Source: Lachnospiraceae bacterium (GTDB lineage: Bacteria; Bacillota; Clostridia; Lachnospirales; Lachnospiraceae). Taken from it: 64,000 nt of DNA. Both the position numbers and the translations under genes were made by a program. Positions within the stretch are counted from its first letter, which is position 1. Every line of letters starts with the position of its first letter. Under the pieces are notes generated by a model. That model worked only from the letters and a program-made list of their open reading frames with translations. It had not been told where the DNA came from and made no database searches. Positions 59,769 to 64,000 of this stretch are shown piece by piece. The stretch lies in the NCBI GenBank assembly GCA_025758065.1, contig CP107199.1:248001-312000 (forward strand). Reading direction: 5' to 3'.

Positions 59769-61019
59769 ATGGCAAACGGACAGGATTTTTTATCCAGAGG
59801 CAGCTTAAAGATCCAGGTAATCAACATCCAGAATAATTTTCCCATCCAAAACGCTAAAGTTTCCATCAGTTCCAAAGGAGAACCAGAACGTGTGTTAGAA
59901 CAGCTGACTACTGATTCTTCCGGACAGACAGAAAATATATCTCTTCCGGCACCTCCTGAGGAATACAGCTTAGAGCCCAGTATCTATCAACCCTATTCTG
60001 AATACAATGTGCTGGTGGAGGCAGAAGGCTTTCAACCTTTAAATATCTCCGGCACTGAAGTCCTAGCCGGGGCGCAGGCGATCCAGCCTGCAAAACTTAC
60101 AGGAGATGAAGACAGTACACCGCCAGAAGACCCCATAGTTATCCCGGATCACACTTTATTTGGAAATTATCCACCAAAAATTGCCGAAGCAGAAGTAAAA
60201 CCGGTAGGTGAAAGCGGTGAGATCGTATTAAGCCGGGTGGTTGTTCCACAAACAGTTGTTGTCCATGACGGAACACCTACAGACTCCACAGCCAAAGATT
60301 ATTATGTACCCTACCGGGATTATATTAAAAATGTGGCCTCCAGTGAAATCTACTCTACCTGGCCCCAGAACACCATTACCGCCAATGTACTGGCTATCAT
60401 GTCCTTTACCTTAAACCGTGTATACACAGAATGGTATCGGAATCAGGGCTATGATTTCACGATCACCTCTTCCACTGCTTTTGACCATAAATGGATCTAC
60501 GGCAGAAATATTTTTGAAAGCATTTCCCAGGTTGTAGATGAGATCTTTGACAGTTTTCTCTCCCGCCCCGGCGTGCGGCAGCCTATCTTGACCCAATATT
60601 GCGATGGACGAAAGGTTCTGTGTCCTCGGTGGATGACACAATGGGGATCCTGCTCCTTAGGTCAGCAAGGCTACAGCCCCATCGAGATCTTACGCTACTA
60701 TTACGGTGACAGCATGTACATTAATACAGCAGAGCAGATTGCCGGTATCCCTGCTTCCTGGCCGGGATATGACCTGACAGTGGGCAGTTCCGGTGACAAG
60801 GTGCGCCAGCTTCAGGAGCAGTTAGATGCCATTGCCCAGGTATATACGGCCATTCCCCGGATCCGGCCAGACGGTATTTATGGCCCACAGACTGCCGCCG
60901 CTGTACGGGAATTCCAGAACATATTCGGACTGCCTCAGACAGGAGTTACTGACTTTGCTACCTGGTATAAAATTTCCCACATTTATGTAGGAATCACCCG
61001 GATCGCAGAGCTGTACTAG
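59769..61019 (+). CDS. SpoIID-like and peptidoglycan-binding domain protein
   Basis: The 416-residue product has no signal peptide. Part one (10-100) looks like a carboxypeptidase-regulatory/Ig fold. The middle holds VLAIMSFTLNRVYTEWYR, a pattern resembling SpoIID/LytB domains. The C-terminal part is a peptidoglycan-binding domain: LTVGSSGDKVRQLQEQLD, PDGIYGPQTAAAVREFQ. Similar proteins occur in spore-forming Clostridia. Its start is within a hairpin and its stop codon lies in a repeat end, so expression from a transcript starting inside or after the hairpin arm is likely. Confidence 0.8.
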   Translation: MANGQDFLSRGSLKIQVINIQNNFPIQNAKVSISSKGEPERVLEQLTTDSSGQTENISLPAPPEEYSLEPSIYQPYSEYNVLVEAEGFQPLNISGTEVLAGAQAIQPAKLTGDEDSTPPEDPIVIPDHTLFGNYPPKIAEAEVKPVGESGEIVLSRVVVPQTVVVHDGTPTDSTAKDYYVPYRDYIKNVASSEIYSTWPQNTITANVLAIMSFTLNRVYTEWYRNQGYDFTITSSTAFDHKWIYGRNIFESISQVVDEIFDSFLSRPGVRQPILTQYCDGRKVLCPRWMTQWGSCSLGQQGYSPIEILRYYYGDSMYINTAEQIAGIPASWPGYDLTVGSSGDKVRQLQEQLDAIAQVYTAIPRIRPDGIYGPQTAAAVREFQNIFGLPQTGVTDFATWYKISHIYVGITRIAELY

Positions 61020-61180
61020 TATAATCCACGATAATTACCGATTCATTACACGCAGGATAAATTTTCATGTGCAAGGAAACTGAATGAGGCGATGCCGGTA
61101 GCATCGTCGATTGAAGCTGACGCGGCAGATGGAAATTTAGACAAGTGAAAGGGGCGGATAATTATTGTGGATTATACTAG
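61016..61180. repeat. Inverted-repeat element, family E
   Basis: A perfect 14-base terminal repeat CTAGTATAATCCAC (61016-61029) and GTGGATTATACTAG (61167-61180), extended with mismatches to about 22, bounds 165 bases. It contains a CGATGC/GCATCG hairpin. The left end includes the TAG stop (61017-61019) of the preceding gene. Confidence 0.75.
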
Positions 61181-61196
61181 ATCTGCCACTGACAGC

Positions 61197-61304
61197 TTCC
61201 TGCAAATGCACATTATCGGCTGCACCGGCAATTTCCTGCGAATGCACAATGTCACATGCACCGGCAATCGTCTGCAAATACACGATATCGCTATCGCCTG
61301 TAGC
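61197..61304. repeat. Three 36-base tandem repeats
   Basis: Units begin at 61197, 61233 and 61269 (for example TTCCTGCAAATGCACA, TTCCTGCGAATGCACA, CGTCTGCAAATACACG), each 36 bases, with the third more diverged. Units are contiguous with no spacers. Confidence 0.75.
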
Positions 61305-61312
61305 AACAGCAT

Positions 61313-61339
61313 AAAAAGCCGCCCGCCAGGCGGCTTTTT
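61313..61339. terminator. Bidirectional terminator
   Basis: AAAAAGCCGCC pairs with GGCGGCTTTTT around a five-base loop. It serves the peptidoglycan-binding gene and the convergent AraC gene. Confidence 0.88.
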
Positions 61340-61375
61340 ACATCATTATCCAACTCAACTTCTCATTTTCTATCT

Positions 61376-62266
61376 CTATCTTTCCCTCATCTTCTTTCGA
61401 TACACTGATGGTGCACACCCTTTGATCCGTACAAAAACCTTAGAATAATAATTGGAATCATTAAAACCAGACGCTGCTGCTGCCTCTGACATAGAGCAGT
61501 CCGGATCCAGCAGATCAGCCAGACTCCTTTCGATCCTATATTCCAGAATAAAATCAAATAATGTTTTTTTCATATATTTCTTAAACAGCCGGCTGCACTG
61601 GCTGGTGCACATATACACGCTTTCCGCGATCTGTTCAATGGTCAGTTTTTTATCATAATTTTTCTCAATAAAGCTTAAGATCCCCCGTATCCGCTCATAG
61701 TCCTTCTGCTCTCTGGGTGAAATTCCCCGCTTCCTGTCCACGTTCAGTACCAGAAGCTGCCAGAAATGCAGTATCTTTCCAGTTATTTCCATTTCGTAAC
61801 CATCTGTCTGTCTGTCATAGGCTTCAATGATCCCCCGTATCAGTCCCACCATCTCATCATGCCATCCTTGGCTCCCATCAAATACAACCCCACAAAGAGC
61901 CCCATCCAAAACCACAGGCATTACATATTTTTCATAAATAAGGCTGTTTTCATACCCATATACCAGTCTTGGATCAAATGTAATAGAAATATAGTGACAA
62001 TCCTGTCCTTCCACCATGTTTCCGGAATGAAGGCTGTTGGCATTTCCAAATAATGCCTGTCCTTCTTTTAAGATAAACACAGAACCATTTACATGGTATT
62101 CGATCACTCCCTCTGTAACAAGAGTCAGCTCCACCTCTGGGTGCCAGTGCCAGAAAAATGAGCCTGTTTCATAGCCGGAAAGACACTCTCTGCTGACTAA
62201 AATCGGGAACTGGTAACTTCCGTGTTCCTTTAACTCTTTCTGTGATTTGTTGGTTACGATCTGCAT
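61376..62266 (-). CDS. AraC-family regulator with cupin sensor
   Basis: The 296-residue product has an N-terminal cupin-like arm (FFWHWHPEVELTLVTEGVIEYHV) and a C-terminal AraC double HTH (LTIEQIAESVYMCTSQCSRLFKKYM, SMSEAAAASGFNDSNYYSKVF). It likely controls sugar-use genes elsewhere. ATG 62266 follows GGAGG; an upstream in-frame ATG is not supported. Confidence 0.88.
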   Translation of the reverse strand: MQIVTNKSQKELKEHGSYQFPILVSRECLSGYETGSFFWHWHPEVELTLVTEGVIEYHVNGSVFILKEGQALFGNANSLHSGNMVEGQDCHYISITFDPRLVYGYENSLIYEKYVMPVVLDGALCGVVFDGSQGWHDEMVGLIRGIIEAYDRQTDGYEMEITGKILHFWQLLVLNVDRKRGISPREQKDYERIRGILSFIEKNYDKKLTIEQIAESVYMCTSQCSRLFKKYMKKTLFDFILEYRIERSLADLLDPDCSMSEAAAASGFNDSNYYSKVFVRIKGCAPSVYRKKMRER

Positions 62267-62449
62267 AGTACCTCCACGCAGGATATTACCTGTTTTTAGC
62301 AATATATTCAAGGAAAACTACTTGCTTTTATTATATAATATAAATATCTTACCTGTCTACCTTAGTGTATCGGAATATTTCCGCCCTGATCTGGCGGAGT
62401 CAAAAAACGACAGGAATATAGCCACTTGGCAAAAGGAGCGTGTTTAAAC

Positions 62450-62785
62450 GTGGATGAGACTTTCACAAAAGCCAGAGCCTATCTTGCGCAAAACTATTCA
62501 GACCCGGAACTGTCTCTTACAGACTTATGCCAGTATCTTGGCTTTAGCTGTTCCTATTTTTCCACTCTTTTTAAACAAAAGACCGGTTTAAACTACAGCC
62601 GCTATATTACCAGCCTGCGTTTAGAACAGGCTGCAAAACTTTTAACTGATACTGATGATACTGCTCTTTCTATCGGATATCAGGTGGGCTATTCCGCCCC
62701 TAATTATTTCTGCCGGGCATTTAAGAAATTTTACGGTATTTCACCTTCCCGTTACAGAGAAGAAAAAAGAGTTCCTACCGCCTGA
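62450..62785 (+). CDS. Stand-alone AraC-type HTH domain, possible gene remnant
   Basis: About 112 residues form a complete AraC/XylS HTH: LSLTDLCQYLGFSCSYFSTLFKQKTGLNY then DTALSIGYQVGYSAPNYFCRAFKKFYG. The sequence is closest to the HTH of YesN-like response regulators, yet receiver and linker are absent and the frame upstream is not coding. The likely start is GTG 62450 with AAAGGAG 11 bases upstream; a TTG at 62426 is an alternative. It is read away from the AraC gene and ends in its own terminator, so it may still be expressed. Confidence 0.6.
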   Translation: MDETFTKARAYLAQNYSDPELSLTDLCQYLGFSCSYFSTLFKQKTGLNYSRYITSLRLEQAAKLLTDTDDTALSIGYQVGYSAPNYFCRAFKKFYGISPSRYREEKRVPTA

Positions 62786-62811
62786 TCTCCCAGACGGCAG
62801 GAACTTTTTTT
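62771..62811 (+). terminator. Terminator of the HTH gene
   Basis: GTTCCTACCG pairs with CGGCAGGAAC (one mismatch), followed by seven T. The stop codon lies within it. Confidence 0.85.
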
Positions 62812-62843
62812 AGTTATCTGCCTTTACAATGTTCTTCAACCGC

Positions 62844-63626
62844 TCAATAGATTGCCGCTTCCCGCACCAGATAAGCCGGATAACCGGCCTGTTTCACATT
62901 TTGTTCCATGCGGATCCCATTTTCCATGTCTGAAAATGCTCCCACACGAACCTTATATAAACCTTCATCATACACAATAAAAACCGGAAAACCGGCAGAC
63001 TGCAATTCTTTCGCCAGCCCTATGGCTTTTGCCCGGTCTCTAAATGCACCTGTCTGAACCTGATAATAAAGAGGAAACTGCTCCTTCTGTTCCCGTAAAG
63101 TATTCAATATCCCATCCGCTATAGCCTTTGCTATAGCATCAAAATTCCGGTCAAAAAAAGCATTATCGACTGGACTATCAATAAATCCCACCTCTACCAG
63201 CACCGCTGGCATCCGGGTCTTTCTAAGGACCACCAGACCTGGTCTTTCCACGATCCCCTGATCCTTAAATCCTAACTGCACCAGATTTTTCAAAATATTT
63301 TCCGCCAGAACTGCTGCAATCCCAGAATCTTCATATACTAAAACGGAGGCTCCCCTTCCTGTCCCCGGAACCGGCATTGCATTCCGATGGATAGAAATAA
63401 ACAAATCTGCCCCTGACCGGTTGGCGATTTCTGCTTTTTCCTGTGGACTGTTATATACATCTGTAGTTCTTGTATACAATGTACTTACTCCATTCTCCTC
63501 CAGGATCCGTCCTACAGCCAAAGTCAGCCGCAGTGTATCATCTTTTTCTTTTCTTCCATTATAAATAGCTCCCGGCTCATCACCGCCGTGACCGGCATCC
63601 AAAATGACTTTTTCATTTCCAGCCAT
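62844..63626 (-). CDS. N-acetylmuramoyl-L-alanine amidase with SPOR-like tail
   Basis: The 260-residue product is an Amidase_3 enzyme: zinc ligands in ILDAGHGGDEPGA, KEKDDTLRLTL (Glu) and FISIHRNA, and catalytic Glu in VLVEVGFIDSP. The C-terminal part YYQVQTGAFRDRAKAIGLAKELQ and YKVRVGAFSD is a SPOR domain that binds denuded glycan. It has no signal peptide, as in CwlD-like or forespore-made amidases. AAGGAG precedes the ATG. Confidence 0.9.
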   Translation of the reverse strand: MAGNEKVILDAGHGGDEPGAIYNGRKEKDDTLRLTLAVGRILEENGVSTLYTRTTDVYNSPQEKAEIANRSGADLFISIHRNAMPVPGTGRGASVLVYEDSGIAAVLAENILKNLVQLGFKDQGIVERPGLVVLRKTRMPAVLVEVGFIDSPVDNAFFDRNFDAIAKAIADGILNTLREQKEQFPLYYQVQTGAFRDRAKAIGLAKELQSAGFPVFIVYDEGLYKVRVGAFSDMENGIRMEQNVKQAGYPAYLVREAAIY

Positions 63627-63701
63627 AAAATAAGCTCCTTCACATAGGTCTGTCTCTATACCATATGTGAAGAAGCTTATAAATGTTACCTCATATAAAA
63701 A

Positions 63702-64000
63702 TCACACCACATCCACATCCACGCCTCTTGGACCCACATGGGTGGAAAATACGATCTGGGTACTGGTCTTTCCAAATTTCTGAAGCTGTCCGATAAAAAT
63801 ATCCAGTTCCATAGTTGTCTGAAATGCAACCTTCATTAACATGGAATATTCACCTGTAACACAGCTGCATTCCAATACATTGGGTACTGACTCTGCATAG
63901 GCATAAAACTTCGGTTTATCTTCTGGTATCACATCCAGATTAATAAACGCTAAAATATGATAACCTAATTTCATGGGATCTACCATGGCATGATACCCGG
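63702..64000 (-). CDS. Lrp/AsnC ligand-binding domain protein, 5' end outside window
   Basis: The visible 99 residues end with the RAM (regulation of amino-acid metabolism) domain of Lrp/AsnC regulators: ILAFINLDVIPEDK, ECSCVTGEYSMLMKVAF and the C-terminal TQIVFSTHVGPRGVDVDVV. The frame is open to the window edge (GYHAMVDPMKLG), so the N-terminal HTH should lie beyond it; an ATG at 63986 is internal. Confidence 0.8.
   Translation of the reverse strand, partial: GYHAMVDPMKLGYHILAFINLDVIPEDKPKFYAYAESVPNVLECSCVTGEYSMLMKVAFQTTMELDIFIGQLQKFGKTSTQIVFSTHVGPRGVDVDVV

Noticed and set aside
61197..61304. Possible CRISPR array
   Set aside because: Only three units, directly contiguous, with no spacers and no cas genes nearby.

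Overview
The window looks like a chromosomal stretch of a gut-type Clostridia (most likely Lachnospiraceae). Supporting features are moderate GC with strong AGGAGG-type ribosome binding sites, the Firmicute gene order ispF-cysS-mrnC-rlmB, a fructose PTS operon with an RpiR regulator, MocR and MATE genes, a spore or cortex-type amidase, and several families of 140-215 bp inverted-repeat elements. The genus is an inference from gene content; no rRNA is present.

Positions 1-18,950 are accessory DNA, read almost entirely right to left. The first part is a defence operon that starts at a promoter near 13,720-13,748: a small XRE regulator, brxA, brxB, brxC, a 159-residue membrane-anchored protein, a SEFIR/TIR-like protein, pglX (the BREX methyltransferase), a DUF3791-DUF3990-DUF3791 cassette, a DUF262-HEPN pair and an AlbA_2 gene cut by the window edge. 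This is a BREX type 1-like locus in which three AT-rich cassettes sit between or behind the core genes. The last two core genes expected for type 1 (pglZ, brxL) are not in the window and should lie just left of base 1. Behind the operon (13.8-18.9 kb) is a mobilisation and maintenance module: a relaxase, a MobC-like protein, a coiled-coil membrane protein encoded out of frame inside the relaxase gene, an oriT-like region, a ParM-like actin with its small partner, a short replication-initiator-like HTH protein and TnpV. The BREX locus therefore probably travels on a mobilisable element whose integrase end is outside the window.

From 19 kb the sequence is ordinary chromosome: an acidic membrane protein; an operon of a GGDEF-REC-HD-GYP protein plus a degenerate hybrid kinase; a MORN-repeat protein; a MocR regulator with Arg where the PLP lysine should be; glnS; two identical tRNA-Thr genes; an Rpn nuclease; a flavodoxin-type reductase and ldh; a small type IV pilus-like locus (pilC, pseudopilins, pilT); a transglutaminase; ispF-cysS-mrnC-rlmB; a lipid kinase; acylphosphatase; a duplicated tRNA-Met/tRNA-Val cluster; a TetR-MATE operon with visible operators; rpiR, fruK and fruA; a PAP2 phosphatase; a glycosyltransferase; a CPBP protease; a divergent carbamate kinase; a CarD regulator; carAB; 5-formyl-THF cyclo-ligase; a cytidylate-kinase-like protein; a peptidoglycan-binding protein; two AraC-type genes; an amidase with a SPOR-like tail; and a partial Lrp/AsnC protein.

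Inverted-repeat elements punctuate the chromosomal part (19.0, 32.9, 39.9, 46.3, 51.0, 52.3, 53.0 and 61.0 kb, with fragments at 20.1, 23.5, 27.9 and 50.4 kb). In several places they touch coding sequence, supplying or abutting stop codons or extending apparent N-termini.
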